From Bradyrhizobium sp. Rc3b (GTDB lineage: Bacteria > Pseudomonadota > Alphaproteobacteria > Rhizobiales > Xanthobacteraceae), in NCBI RefSeq assembly GCF_900114915.1, contig NZ_FOUS01000003.1, forward strand, positions 496,001 to 560,000: a stretch of 64,000 nucleotides of DNA, in the 5' to 3' direction. The notes under the pieces are model-generated. The model worked only from the letters and a program-made list of their open reading frames with translations. It ran no database searches and had not been told where the DNA came from. How positions within the stretch are numbered: the first letter of the stretch is position 1; the number at the start of each line of letters is the position of its first letter. Positions 43,361 through 52,448 of the stretch are shown here, piece after piece. Made by a program: the position numbers and the translations under genes.

Positions 43361-43762
43361 TCAGCTCTTCGCGCTCGACAGCAGCATGCGGTGAAACGAC
43401 CGCACGACTGCCGAGTTCATCGAGTAATCGCGACTGACGTCGCTGCCCTTGATCATTTCCTGCTCGAGGCTGACCGAATTGCCGGAGTGAACCACTTCCC
43501 AGCTGTCCTTCTTCGCGGTCGCCCGCGTGTCGGTCTCGGCCGCGGCCAGCTGCATGTGCGACGGCGACGTCATCGCAAGCCTCATCGGCAAGCCGTCGAG
43601 CACCTTGTTGAAGGGCTCGACGTCGCGCGCCTTGAAACCGGGCGTGTTGGCGTTGGCGACGTTTGTGGCGATGGTCGACTGGCGAAGCTCGAGGTACCGC
43701 GCCTGCGACGATGCGAGTTCGAAGAGATAAAGCGGTCCCACGACAGCCCCGTTCTGGTCCAT
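43361..43762 (-). CDS. flgB: Proximal rod protein FlgB
   Basis: The 133-residue protein has LRQSTIATNVANANTPGFKA and a C-terminal SMNSAVVRSFHRMLLSSA. It is the first of the flgB-flgC-fliE-flgG set. The 64-base gap to flhB contains a CTTGACG element that could be a -35 box, but I see no convincing -10 partner. Confidence 0.95.
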   Translation of the reverse strand: MDQNGAVVGPLYLFELASSQARYLELRQSTIATNVANANTPGFKARDVEPFNKVLDGLPMRLAMTSPSHMQLAAAETDTRATAKKDSWEVVHSGNSVSLEQEMIKGSDVSRDYSMNSAVVRSFHRMLLSSAKS

Positions 43763-43826
43763 TCGGGAGAAGCCTAGGGCGTTAAGCTTTCGTCAAGCTG
43801 TTGGGTCGGACGTCGTCCTCTGAATT

Positions 43827-44912
43827 CTACTGGACCTTCTCGGTGCGCGACGCCTGCTTCGACTGGAGGAAGTAGATGATCTCGGCGACGGGGCGGAAGA
43901 ATTCCGCCGGGATCACCTGATCGGCCTGCACCGCCTCGTAGAGTGCGCGCGCCAGCGCCTTGTTCTCGATCACCGGAATCCGATTCTGCTCGGCGACCTC
44001 GCGGATCTTCAGCGCGATCACGTCCATGCCCTTGGCCACCACGAGCGGCGCGGGATTTTCCTCGCGCTTGTAGCGCAATGCGATCGCGAAGTGCGTCGGG
44101 TTCGCGATTACCAGCGTCGCGCGCGATGCGGACGCGATCATCCGCTGCCGCGAGCGGTCGCGCGCCAGCGAGCGCAGGCGCGCCTTGATCAGCGGATCGC
44201 CTTCCGCCTGCTTGTGCTCGTCCTTGATCTCCTGCTTGGTCATGCGCAACTGGCGCCGCCAGTGGAAGCGTGCCCAGGCGAGATCGATCGCCACCAGGAC
44301 GATGGTCGCGATGCAGATCGCCGAGACGATCCGCATCGCGATGTTGAGAATCATCTCCGGCAGCGCAACCGGATCGGTGTACATCGCCTCGAACGCCTTC
44401 GCCTCCGACGCGCGCAGCACGAAGGCGACCACGGAGGTCACCGCGGCTAGCTTGAACAGCGACTTGGCGAATTCGACCAGTCCCTGCGTTCCGAACAGAC
44501 GGCTCCAGCCGCTGATCGGAGAGATTCGCGACAGGTCGGGCTTGATGCGCTCCAGCACCAGGCGCGGCGCGTTTTGCAGCAGCGAGGCGGCGAGCCCGAA
44601 CGCGCCGAGGGTGACGACCAGCGGCACCAGGAAGCGCAGCGCCTGGAGGCCGACCACGGTGAGCAGGTTCTGCGCGTCCGCGCCGGTCGAGAGCGGGAAG
44701 CCTTCGGGATCGTCCAGGAGGTTCTTCAACGTCGGCGTCAATTGCTGCACGCCCTGGCCGATCAGGAACGCCTGAATGACCATCAGCGCGGCCATCGAGG
44801 CGAAAATGGAGGCCTCCCGAGAGACCGGGATCTTGCCCTGTTCGAGCGCATCACGGACTTTCTTCTCGGTCGGCTCTTCTGTCTTGCTCTCCTGATCGGA
44901 TGATTCTGCCAT
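43827..44912 (-). CDS. flhB: Flagellar biosynthesis protein FlhB
   Basis: The 361-residue protein has four membrane segments and a cytoplasmic domain with the autocleavage motif Asn271-Pro-Thr-His (NPTHFAIALRYKRE). The N-terminal charged motif SKTEEPTEKKVRDALEQGKI is typical. FlhB switches export from hook to filament type together with FliK. The ATG at 44912 is 13 bases after the fliG stop. Confidence 0.97.
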   Translation of the reverse strand: MAESSDQESKTEEPTEKKVRDALEQGKIPVSREASIFASMAALMVIQAFLIGQGVQQLTPTLKNLLDDPEGFPLSTGADAQNLLTVVGLQALRFLVPLVVTLGAFGLAASLLQNAPRLVLERIKPDLSRISPISGWSRLFGTQGLVEFAKSLFKLAAVTSVVAFVLRASEAKAFEAMYTDPVALPEMILNIAMRIVSAICIATIVLVAIDLAWARFHWRRQLRMTKQEIKDEHKQAEGDPLIKARLRSLARDRSRQRMIASASRATLVIANPTHFAIALRYKREENPAPLVVAKGMDVIALKIREVAEQNRIPVIENKALARALYEAVQADQVIPAEFFRPVAEIIYFLQSKQASRTEKVQ

Positions 44913-44925
44913 GCCCGTTCAGCGG

Positions 44926-45966
44926 TCAGCGGAAGACCAGCTCATCCTCCTGGTCGGGATTGAGCTCGATTTCACCCTTCTCTGCGAGCTCGAGCGCGAG
45001 GTCGGTGATGACGCGGCGCGCCTCCAGCACGTCACGCTGGTTCGACGGCTCGCCGATGGCGAGCTCGTGCTCGACGACGCGGCGGACGCGCGAGGCGACC
45101 GCGGACAGGATCAGTTCGCGGAAATGCTTGTCGGTGCCCTTCAGCGCGACGACGATGCGATCGGTCGGCACCTGGTCGAAGATCATGGTGCGCGCCTTCG
45201 GCGCCAGGTTGATGACGTCGTCGAAAGTGAACAGCAGCTCCTTCAGCACTTCGGCCGACTTCGGCCGCTTCTCCGACAGGCTCTTGAGCATGTCCTCGAT
45301 ATGTCCGCGCTCCATCTTGTTGATGATGTCGGCGACGCGGGCGTAGGTGTCGGCGCCGAGGTTGCGGGCGAAGTTCAGCGTCAGATCCTCATGCAGCGTC
45401 TTCTCGAGCACCCTCATGGCGTCGTCGGCGATCGGCTTGAGGCTGAGTACGCGCCGCATCAATTCGTTGCGCAGGCTCGAGGGCAGCTGGCTCATGACCT
45501 TGGCGGCGCAGGCCGGCTTGACCTTGGACAGGATCAGCGCCGCGGTCTGCGGATGCTCCTTGGACAGGTAGCTCGCGAGCGAGTTTTCGGACACCGACGA
45601 GACACGGTCCCACACCGACCGGCTCGAATTGCCGAGCAGGTCCGACATGATCGCCGACACCTGGTCGGCCGGAAGCACGTCGCCGAGCACGGCCTCGAGG
45701 CCACCGAGGGTGCCGAGAATGTTCGCGCCCATAGAGAATTGCTGGGCGAACTCCTCGACGATGGATTCGAGTTCTTGCGCCGTGATCGGCCGCAGCTCGG
45801 CCGCGGCCTTGGTAACGATGCGAATATCCTGCGGCTCGAATTGCGCAAGCACGCTCGCGGCCGCCTGCCGGCCCATGGCCAGCAGCAGCGCCGCGACCTT
45901 TTCCGTGCCGCCCAGCGTGGCAACGCCTCGCTGCTTGACGGGAGCGATGCCGACCTGTGCCGCCAT
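44926..45966 (-). CDS. fliG: Flagellar switch protein FliG
   Basis: The 346-residue rotor protein has the N-terminal FliF-binding part, the middle EHPQTAALILSKVKP segment and a C-terminal torque domain with LLFTFDDVINLAPKARTMIF and charged residues that contact MotA. Length is normal. It sits two bases after fliN in the fliM-fliN-fliG set. Confidence 0.96.
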   Translation of the reverse strand: MAAQVGIAPVKQRGVATLGGTEKVAALLLAMGRQAAASVLAQFEPQDIRIVTKAAAELRPITAQELESIVEEFAQQFSMGANILGTLGGLEAVLGDVLPADQVSAIMSDLLGNSSRSVWDRVSSVSENSLASYLSKEHPQTAALILSKVKPACAAKVMSQLPSSLRNELMRRVLSLKPIADDAMRVLEKTLHEDLTLNFARNLGADTYARVADIINKMERGHIEDMLKSLSEKRPKSAEVLKELLFTFDDVINLAPKARTMIFDQVPTDRIVVALKGTDKHFRELILSAVASRVRRVVEHELAIGEPSNQRDVLEARRVITDLALELAEKGEIELNPDQEDELVFR

Positions 45967-45968
45967 GG

Positions 45969-46358
45969 TCAGCTGTCACCCTGCCCCAGCGGTCCGACGA
46001 TCTCCGTGAGCGAGACGCCGAAGCGGGAATTGTCCTCTTCGACGACGACCACCTCGCCGCGGGCGACGATGCGGCCGTTGACGACGACGTCGACGGGCTC
46101 GCCGACCCGATGGTCGAGCGGAACCACCGCGCCGCGCCCGAGCTTCATCAGGTTCGCCACCGGAATGGTCGCGGATCCCAGCACCACCTGCATGGTGACA
46201 GGAATACGCAGGATGGCATCGACATTGCCGAACTTGCCGCTCTCCTCCGCCGTGCGCGCGGCGATCTCCGCGAGCCGCTCCAGCGGAGAGGTGTCGGTAT
46301 GCCCCTCGTCGGCGGCAGGTGCTCGCGTGGCAGAGTCATAGTCGAAGGATTGCGCCAT
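45969..46358 (-). CDS. fliN: Flagellar switch protein FliN
   Basis: The 129-residue protein has the SpoA/FliN domain: ILRIPVTMQVVLGSATIPVA, LMKLGRGAVVPLDHRVGEPV and VNGRIVARGEVVVVEEDN. It forms the lower C ring with FliM and FliG. The start is the ATG at 46358. Confidence 0.95.
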   Translation of the reverse strand: MAQSFDYDSATRAPAADEGHTDTSPLERLAEIAARTAEESGKFGNVDAILRIPVTMQVVLGSATIPVANLMKLGRGAVVPLDHRVGEPVDVVVNGRIVARGEVVVVEEDNSRFGVSLTEIVGPLGQGDS

Positions 46359-46434
46359 CTGGTATCGCCTCTTGGTCTTTCCGCTCCCGGAACGCCTCGG
46401 CGTTCCGCTCGTATTGGTTCTGTCGGCTCTGGCT

Positions 46435-46749
46435 TCAGTGCTTGTTCACCTCAGCGCCGCCTGCGGTCGCGGCCGGCGCGAGCCCGCTGCGGGCGTCAAG
46501 CGCCGCGATCGCCTCGTGGGCCTGATCGATCTTGGTGGTCAGCACGTTGGCGAGCCGTCCGAGATTGGCGGTGGAATCATGCGCCGCGGTGATGACGGTG
46601 TCGAAGGCGCCCGCGGTCTCGTGGACGATGGTGGAGAATTCGCCCTGGTAGCTGCGCAGCCGCGCCAGCTCGCGGTGCATCCGCGTCACCCGCATGCTGG
46701 TGAAGGCGAGCGCGATCAGCAGCACGGCATCAACGAGATAGGATATCAT
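46435..46749 (-). CDS. Small membrane protein between fliM and fliN, DUF6468-like
   Basis: The 104-residue product has an N-terminal membrane segment (about 3-20) and a helical, coiled-coil-like body (RMHRELARLRSYQGEFSTIV ... NLGRLANVLTTKIDQAHEAI). I recall similar small proteins next to fliM or motE in rhizobia (DUF6468) but no assigned function. The ATG at 46749 lies within the last 20 bases of fliM, so it is probably coupled. A role at the switch or stator membrane is inference. Confidence 0.7.
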   Translation of the reverse strand: MISYLVDAVLLIALAFTSMRVTRMHRELARLRSYQGEFSTIVHETAGAFDTVITAAHDSTANLGRLANVLTTKIDQAHEAIAALDARSGLAPAATAGGAEVNKH

Positions 46750-47671
46750 CGACGAACTCCCGTTTCTGATCGACGGGATCGGCCACCTGCATGGCGTAAT
46801 AGCCATCGAGCTGGCCGATCTGACACCAGAACAACACCTGGTTGTTGCTCTCGAGACGGGCCAGCGTGCGCGGCGTCGCCTCGAGCTCGAGCACCTGCCC
46901 CACCTTGAACTTCACGACGTCCTCGAGCGAAATCATCTTCTCGTCGAGCACCGCGCTCAGGGTCACCTCGGTCCGGTGGACCTCGCTCTCCATCTGCTCG
47001 CGCCAGCGCGGATCGGTCGCGCGACCGTCGCTGGCGGTGACCGTTGCAAGCTTCTGACGCAGCGGGTTGAGCGCGGAGTGCGGAATGATCAGGAACATCT
47101 GGCCGCCGCGGTAGAGTGCCTGCACCATCATGTTCGCACAGATCGACATGTTGCTGGCGCGCCCGATCGCCAGCGAGGCCATCGCCGTCTCGACCCGCTC
47201 GACGCGGAAGGTGACGTTCGACGTGCCGGCGAAGGCGCTCTGCAGCGCCTTGGCGAACCGCTCGAACAGCGCCTGGACCAGGCGGATCTCGATGTTCGAG
47301 AAAGTGCGTTCGACATCGAGCGGCGGTTCCGCGCCGTCGGATCCGAACATCGCCTCGACCATCGTAAACACGAAGTCGCGGTCCAGCATGATGATGACGC
47401 GCGAGTCCCACTGCTCGGCATAGAGCACCGCAGCGACCGCGTTGCCCTCGTAGTCCTTGATGATGTCGCCAAGGGGATCGTTGGTGATGCCGTTGACCGA
47501 GAAATAGCACGGCGTTCCCGCCATCGGCTGCAGGCTGTCGGTGCACGATGCCGCCATGCGATCGAAGATCACATTGAGCATCGGCATGCGTTCGATCGAT
47601 ATGCCGGCCGCGTCCAGCAGATAGTTCGGCAGCTGCTTGCGCTGATCGACCTCGACGTCTTCCATCATCAT
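46730..47671 (-). CDS. fliM: Flagellar motor switch protein FliM
   Basis: The 313-residue protein has the CheC-like middle domain and a C-terminal SpoA domain (EVTLSAVLDEKMISLEDVVK, FKVGQVLELEATPRT). It starts ATGATGATG; I use the first ATG (47671), which overlaps the motA stop. The N-terminus lacks a clear CheY-binding LSQxEIDALL motif, and reads MMMEDVEVDQRKQLPNYLLD, so CheY control of this motor may differ from the classical one. Confidence 0.93.
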   Translation of the reverse strand: MMMEDVEVDQRKQLPNYLLDAAGISIERMPMLNVIFDRMAASCTDSLQPMAGTPCYFSVNGITNDPLGDIIKDYEGNAVAAVLYAEQWDSRVIIMLDRDFVFTMVEAMFGSDGAEPPLDVERTFSNIEIRLVQALFERFAKALQSAFAGTSNVTFRVERVETAMASLAIGRASNMSICANMMVQALYRGGQMFLIIPHSALNPLRQKLATVTASDGRATDPRWREQMESEVHRTEVTLSAVLDEKMISLEDVVKFKVGQVLELEATPRTLARLESNNQVLFWCQIGQLDGYYAMQVADPVDQKREFVDDILSR

Positions 47672-48552
47672 GCGCGGGCAGCCTTGGGTTCGGGCTCGGT
47701 GACGACGGCCTTGGGACCTGCGATCGTCTCGTTCTCGACGACGTCGATCGACGGCCGCTCGGTGCTCGCGATCATCTTGCGGCCGTGCTCGACGGCGATC
47801 TGCGGCATGGCGCCGTTCATGAACGCCAGCAGCGTCTGCTTGACGATGATGTAGGGCCGGCACTTCTTCTCGCGCGTCATCTTGATCTTGATCGCGAACG
47901 GCGAAAGAACGCCGTAGGACAGGAAGATGCCGGCGAAGGTGCCGACCAGGGCCGCGCCGATGAAGCCGCCCAGCAGCTTCGGGGACTGGTCGAGCGCGCC
48001 CATCGCCTTGATGACGCCGAGCACGGCGGCGACGATGCCCAGCGCCGGCAGCGCCTCGGACACCGTCACCAGCGCATGATAGGGCGCCAGCTTGCTCTTC
48101 ACGATGGTGTGGATCTCCTCGTCCATCAGCGCCTCGATCTCGTGCGTGCGCGCGTTGCCCATGATGATGAGGCGGACGTAGTCGCAGATGAACTGGAGCA
48201 GCGAGGGATCTCCGAGCACGCTCGGAAACGCCTTGAAGATCTCGGAGGACGCGGGATCGTCGATATGAGCCTCGACCTCGTTGCGGCCCTTGCCCCTGAG
48301 CTCGCGCATCAGGGCGTGGAGCGCGCCGAGCAGATCAAGGTAGTAGCGTTGGCCGGGCACCGCGCCGGTGATGGCCTGCATGCAGGCAACGCCGGTATCC
48401 ACCACCGTCTTCCACGGATTGGCGACGATGAAGGTGCCGACCGCGGTCCCCATGATGATCACGAACTCCCACGGCTGCATGAGCACGGCCAAATGCCCGC
48501 CCATGGCGGCAAATCCGCCGAGCAGCGCCGCTACCGTGATGAAAATCCCCAC
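47668..48552 (-). CDS. motA: Flagellar motor stator protein MotA
   Basis: The 294-residue protein has four membrane segments. Typical segments are GIFITVAALLGGFAAMGGHL, LQFICDYVRLIIMGNARTHE (cytoplasmic loop contacts FliG) and LLGGFIGAALVGTFAGIFLS. I set the start at the GTG at 48552 because MotA proteins begin MGIFI-like; longer forms would add a Pro/Arg-rich tail. It is the first gene of the minus-strand rotor/export block and diverges from the DUF1217 gene. Confidence 0.93.
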   Translation of the reverse strand: MGIFITVAALLGGFAAMGGHLAVLMQPWEFVIIMGTAVGTFIVANPWKTVVDTGVACMQAITGAVPGQRYYLDLLGALHALMRELRGKGRNEVEAHIDDPASSEIFKAFPSVLGDPSLLQFICDYVRLIIMGNARTHEIEALMDEEIHTIVKSKLAPYHALVTVSEALPALGIVAAVLGVIKAMGALDQSPKLLGGFIGAALVGTFAGIFLSYGVLSPFAIKIKMTREKKCRPYIIVKQTLLAFMNGAMPQIAVEHGRKMIASTERPSIDVVENETIAGPKAVVTEPEPKAARA

Positions 48553-48707
48553 GAAACTGCCCAACGCGCCGCTCCATCGCCAATCCCACCGGGAATATCT
48601 AGTCGGCGAGCCTTGCGCGAAGCTGGCTTCCCGCCTCGCCAGCCCCGCGCAAGCAATCGGCGGCAGCTTGGGGCGGCGTCGCAACAGCGGCCAGAGGGGC
48701 GCGTGTC
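48553..48707. promoter_or_regulatory. Divergent promoter region between motA and the DUF1217 gene
   Basis: The 155-base gap must hold promoters for the motA block (minus) and the DUF1217-flgF-fliI block (plus). I do not see an obvious 17-bp repeat like that upstream of fliF, nor a confident -35/-10 pair. Confidence 0.5.
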
Positions 48708-49493
48708 ATGCTATCCACCATCGCGGACTACACCAGACTGACCAAGGACATGGGCAAATCGCTGACGCAGGTCGCGACACAGCCGGATGTCAGCCGCGAG
48801 ACCGACTATTTCCTGAGCCATATCGGCAACGTGAAGACGATCGACGACTTCCTGAAGGACTATCGCCTCTATTCCTACGCGATGAAGGCCTTTGGCCTCA
48901 GCGACATGACCTACGCCAAGGCGTTCATGCGCAAGGTGCTGACCGAGGGTGTCGGGAACAAGAACACCTTCGCCAACAAGCTGACCGACACCCGCTACCG
49001 GGAATTCGCCACCGCCTTCAATTTCGCCGCCCTCGGCAGCAACGCGACGAAGACCACCCAGGCGACGACCGGGACGGCGACCCATTACGTCACGCAGACG
49101 ATGGAGCAGAAGGCCGGCGACCAGAACGAGGGCCTGCGGTTGGCGCTCTATTTCACCCGCAAGGCCTCCACGATCACGACCGCCTACCAGGTGCTCGCGG
49201 ACAAGGCGCTGACGCAGGTGGTTCAGACCGCGCTGGGCCTGCCCTCGACAATCAGCGCGGCCGACATCGACGCCCAGGCCAAGATGATCACGAACAGGGT
49301 CAAGCTTACCGATTTCCAGGACCCGGCCAAGGTCACCAAATTCGTGCAGCGCTTTGCGGCGATGTGGGATGCGACCCAGGCCCAGAGCGACAATTCGACC
49401 AATCCCGCGCTAGTCCTGATCGGCGGTGCCAGCTCGGCCAGCATGGATATCAACATGCTCTCGAAACTTCAGTCCCTCCGGTTCGGAAAGTAG
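48708..49493 (+). CDS. DUF1217 flagellar protein
   Basis: The 261-residue protein matches DUF1217, a domain found in alphaproteobacterial flagellar clusters next to flgF: MLSTIADYTRLTKDMGKSL, YFLSHIGNVKTIDDFLKDYR and LYFTRKASTITTAYQVLADK. It has no signal peptide, and is helical with two repeats of similar form, consistent with an exported or cytoplasmic assembly factor. The function is unknown. The start at 48708 follows AGAGGGG. It lies three bases before flgF, so it is probably coupled with it. Confidence 0.88.
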   Translation: MLSTIADYTRLTKDMGKSLTQVATQPDVSRETDYFLSHIGNVKTIDDFLKDYRLYSYAMKAFGLSDMTYAKAFMRKVLTEGVGNKNTFANKLTDTRYREFATAFNFAALGSNATKTTQATTGTATHYVTQTMEQKAGDQNEGLRLALYFTRKASTITTAYQVLADKALTQVVQTALGLPSTISAADIDAQAKMITNRVKLTDFQDPAKVTKFVQRFAAMWDATQAQSDNSTNPALVLIGGASSASMDINMLSKLQSLRFGK

Positions 49494-49496
49494 ACC

Positions 49497-50225
49497 ATGC
49501 AATCGGCCCTCTATGTGGGATTGTCGGCCCAGGTCGCTCTCGAAAAGCGCCTCCAGACGATCGCCAACAACGTCGCCAACGTCAACACGGCGGCATTCCG
49601 CACCGACGTGGTGAAGTTCGAGACCGTGCTGTCCAAGGCGGGCGCAAACCCGGTCGCCTTCTCCTCGCCCGGCGACAACATCATCTCGCGCGAGCAAGGC
49701 AACATCACCGAGAGCGGCAATCCGCTCGACGTCGCCGTGGTCGGCCAGGGCTGGATCGCCTTCGCAGGTCCCAACGGCACGGTCTATACCCGCGACGGCC
49801 GGCTCCAGATCGCCGCCAACGGCGATCTTCAGACCGTAAGCGGCTTTCCCGTCGTCGATTCCGGCGGCGCGCAGATCACGCTGGACCCGAACGGCGGACC
49901 GATCTCGATCTCGCGCAGCGGCGCGATCACCCAGGACAACAACGAGATCGGCACCATCGGCCTGTTCAACATTCCCGCTGACGCCAATCTCGAGCGCTAC
50001 GGCAATTCCGGCGTGACGCCGGACCGACCTGCGAGCGCCATCGCCGATTTCTCCCGCGACGGCTTCAAGCAAGGCTATGTCGAGGGCTCCGGCGCCAATC
50101 CGATGATGGAATTGACCAAGCTGATCGCGGCCTCGCGTGCCTTCGACGGCACCAATTCGATGATCGAGGGCACCGAAAGCTCGCTGCAGAACGCAATCCG
50201 GACGCTGGGCGAACCCGGCAAGTAG
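49497..50225 (+). CDS. flgF: Proximal rod protein FlgF
   Basis: The 242-residue rod protein has the N-terminal ALEKRLQTIANNVANVNTAA, the GNPLDVAVVGQGWIAFAG motif and C-terminal ANPMMELTKLIAASRAFDGT. It belongs to the FlgF/FlgG/FlgE family and is shorter and less alike to FlgG. It is placed between DUF1217 and fliI. Confidence 0.95.
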   Translation: MQSALYVGLSAQVALEKRLQTIANNVANVNTAAFRTDVVKFETVLSKAGANPVAFSSPGDNIISREQGNITESGNPLDVAVVGQGWIAFAGPNGTVYTRDGRLQIAANGDLQTVSGFPVVDSGGAQITLDPNGGPISISRSGAITQDNNEIGTIGLFNIPADANLERYGNSGVTPDRPASAIADFSRDGFKQGYVEGSGANPMMELTKLIAASRAFDGTNSMIEGTESSLQNAIRTLGEPGK

Positions 50226-50267
50226 ACCGCGCCTCGCGCGCATTGAGATTGAGGTTGGACGGTTTCC

Positions 50268-51593
50268 TTGAACGCTCTTCGGCAACTCGAGTGGGCGCTG
50301 CTGGAGCTTCAGCAGAGCACTCCCCTGGCAAGCGTCAGCGGCGCGATCTCCGAGATCGCGCCGACGCATTTCCGTGTCTCCGGCCTGTCGCGCTTCGTCA
50401 GGCTCGGCGAGCTCATCGGCGTCAATTCGGGCGGCAAGCCGCAGATCGGCGAAGTGGTGCGAATCGACAGCGAGGGCATCGTCGCCAAGCCGTTCGACCG
50501 GCAGTTCGCCGGCGGCCTCGGCTCGGTCGCCTACCGGATGCCGCCCTTGTCCTTTGCGCCCGATCCGAGCTGGAAGGGTCGCGTCATCAACGCCCTCGGC
50601 GCGCCGCTGGATGGATTGGGGCCCCTCACGCCGGGCCCACAGGCGGTCTCGGCGGAGGCTGAGGCGCCCTCGGCCATGAAGCGCGCACGCGTGCACAAGC
50701 CGCTGCGCACCGGCGTACGCGTCATCGATTTGTTCGCACCGATCTGCGCCGGCCAGCGCGTCGGCATCTTTGCCGGCTCCGGCGTCGGCAAATCGACGCT
50801 GCTTGCGATGCTCGCCCGCAGCCAGGGTTTCGACACCGTCGTACTGGCCCTGGTCGGCGAGCGCGGCCGCGAGGTGCGCGAGTTCATCGAGGATGTGCTG
50901 GGCAATGATCGCCAGCGCGCCGTCACCATCGTGTCGACCGGAGACGAAAGCCCGATGATGCGGCGGCTGGCGCCGAAGACGGCGATGGCGGTCGCGGAAT
51001 ATTTCCGCGACCGGGGCGAATCGGTGCTGCTCATGGTCGATTCGATCACGCGTTTCGCCCACGCCGCCCGCGAGGTCGCGCTCGCCGCCGGCGAGCCTGC
51101 GGTCGCGCGCGGCTACGCGCCGACGGTCTTCACCGATCTGCCACGCCTTCTGGAGCGCGCCGGGCCCGGCGACGAAGGTGCCGGCACCATCACCGGAATC
51201 TTCTCGGTGCTGGTCGACGGCGACGATCACAACGAGCCGATCGCCGATACCATCCGCAGCACGCTCGATGGGCACATCGTGCTCTCCAGGCACATCGCCG
51301 ACCAGGCGCGCTATCCGGCCGTCGATGTGCTCGCTTCGGTCTCGCGCCTCGCCCACAACGTCTGGGATCCCGAAGAGCGCGAATTGGTCAGCAAGCTGCG
51401 CGCCTTGATCGCCAAATACGAGGACACGCGCGACCTTCGCCTGATGGGCGGCTATCAATCGGGACGTGATTCGGGCCTCGACCAGGCGGTCGACATGGTT
51501 CCGAGAATCTACGGCGCGATGCGGCAGGACGCTTCGGCTCCGCCGAGTGCCGATCCGTTCCGCGAGCTGCGAGACATGCTCAAGGGCGAATAG
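50268..51593 (+). CDS. fliI: Flagellum-specific ATPase FliI
   Basis: The 441-residue export ATPase has Walker A GSGVGKST (170-177), the LVGERGREVREFIED segment and Walker B VLLMVDSITRFA. The start is a TTG at 50268 (encoded N-terminus MNALRQLEWALLELQQS), with GAGG upstream. Length is normal. It follows flgF after 42 bases and is the last gene on the plus strand of the cluster. Confidence 0.96.
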   Translation: MNALRQLEWALLELQQSTPLASVSGAISEIAPTHFRVSGLSRFVRLGELIGVNSGGKPQIGEVVRIDSEGIVAKPFDRQFAGGLGSVAYRMPPLSFAPDPSWKGRVINALGAPLDGLGPLTPGPQAVSAEAEAPSAMKRARVHKPLRTGVRVIDLFAPICAGQRVGIFAGSGVGKSTLLAMLARSQGFDTVVLALVGERGREVREFIEDVLGNDRQRAVTIVSTGDESPMMRRLAPKTAMAVAEYFRDRGESVLLMVDSITRFAHAAREVALAAGEPAVARGYAPTVFTDLPRLLERAGPGDEGAGTITGIFSVLVDGDDHNEPIADTIRSTLDGHIVLSRHIADQARYPAVDVLASVSRLAHNVWDPEERELVSKLRALIAKYEDTRDLRLMGGYQSGRDSGLDQAVDMVPRIYGAMRQDASAPPSADPFRELRDMLKGE

Positions 51594-52448
51594 CAGCGCG
51601 AGGGGCCGCGACCGCCCGCAACATGCGCCGCTATCCTGCTCCTGCCCGTTGTTTTCGACAGGAGATTGCGCATGCCGCCACGCCGCCGGCGCATGCGCCG
51701 CACGGCCGTCGCCGGTTTTCCGCCCTGAGCGCGGCCACCACTCGGGTGAGAGCAGCGGACGACCGCGCCGGATGCGACCGCACCGGCGATTCTGCGAGCA
51801 AACGGTCAACAACCGGCGCGTGTAATTCTTCCGAATTCCCTTGACGATTCTCCGGCTCCACCCACAAGTTGTGGATGACCTGCCGAACTCATCGTCGTCA
51901 TGCACAAGCTTCGATCAATTTGCGTCGATCACGGACAGCAGGACGCCGTGCAATCATGGCGTCGCAGAGTTGAGTGCATGCTGCTTGCCGGACAGCCTAT
52001 TGCGTTCACTATCATGTGTCCCGATGAGCGAGATTGTCTTGAACGTTACATTCGCCTGCAACGACATCTGGGCTCCGCGAGCGTCTCTACTTGATTTTGT
52101 TGAGAAGCTCATTCATCGTTTCGACGGAATATAAGAAACGTCTGCGTGTGACTTGAACTCAGGGGCTTCGGTTGAACTATTCCGATCCATCGTCGGCTGG
52201 CGACGGCAACTCGGGCTCCCGTGCGACGACGCTGTTGGCATGCCAACGACGCAGTTCGTCACTCCGAAGCACGCGACGCGCATCGGTCCAGGTCGGCCGC
52301 GCTATAATTCGTTCCTACGAACGAGAGCTCGACACGACGCGTTCGCCGGACAGCTGCAGCCGTTCGATGTCTTTCGAAGGTTTCGCGGACCAGGATGCAA
52401 AGCGGCTTCGGGGCGCCGCAGACGAAGTTCCGGGGACGAGGTAGATTC
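51594..52448. other. Intergenic region after fliI, no supported gene
   Basis: These 855 bases hold no reading frame I can support; short frames have no ribosome-binding site and no recognisable domain. The right part is A/T-richer and probably contains the promoter of the second four-Cys MarR-like gene. Confidence 0.45.

Noticed and set aside
51841..52134. Plus-strand reading frames after fliI
   Set aside because: No ribosome-binding site or family resemblance; the frames overlap each other and are likely chance.
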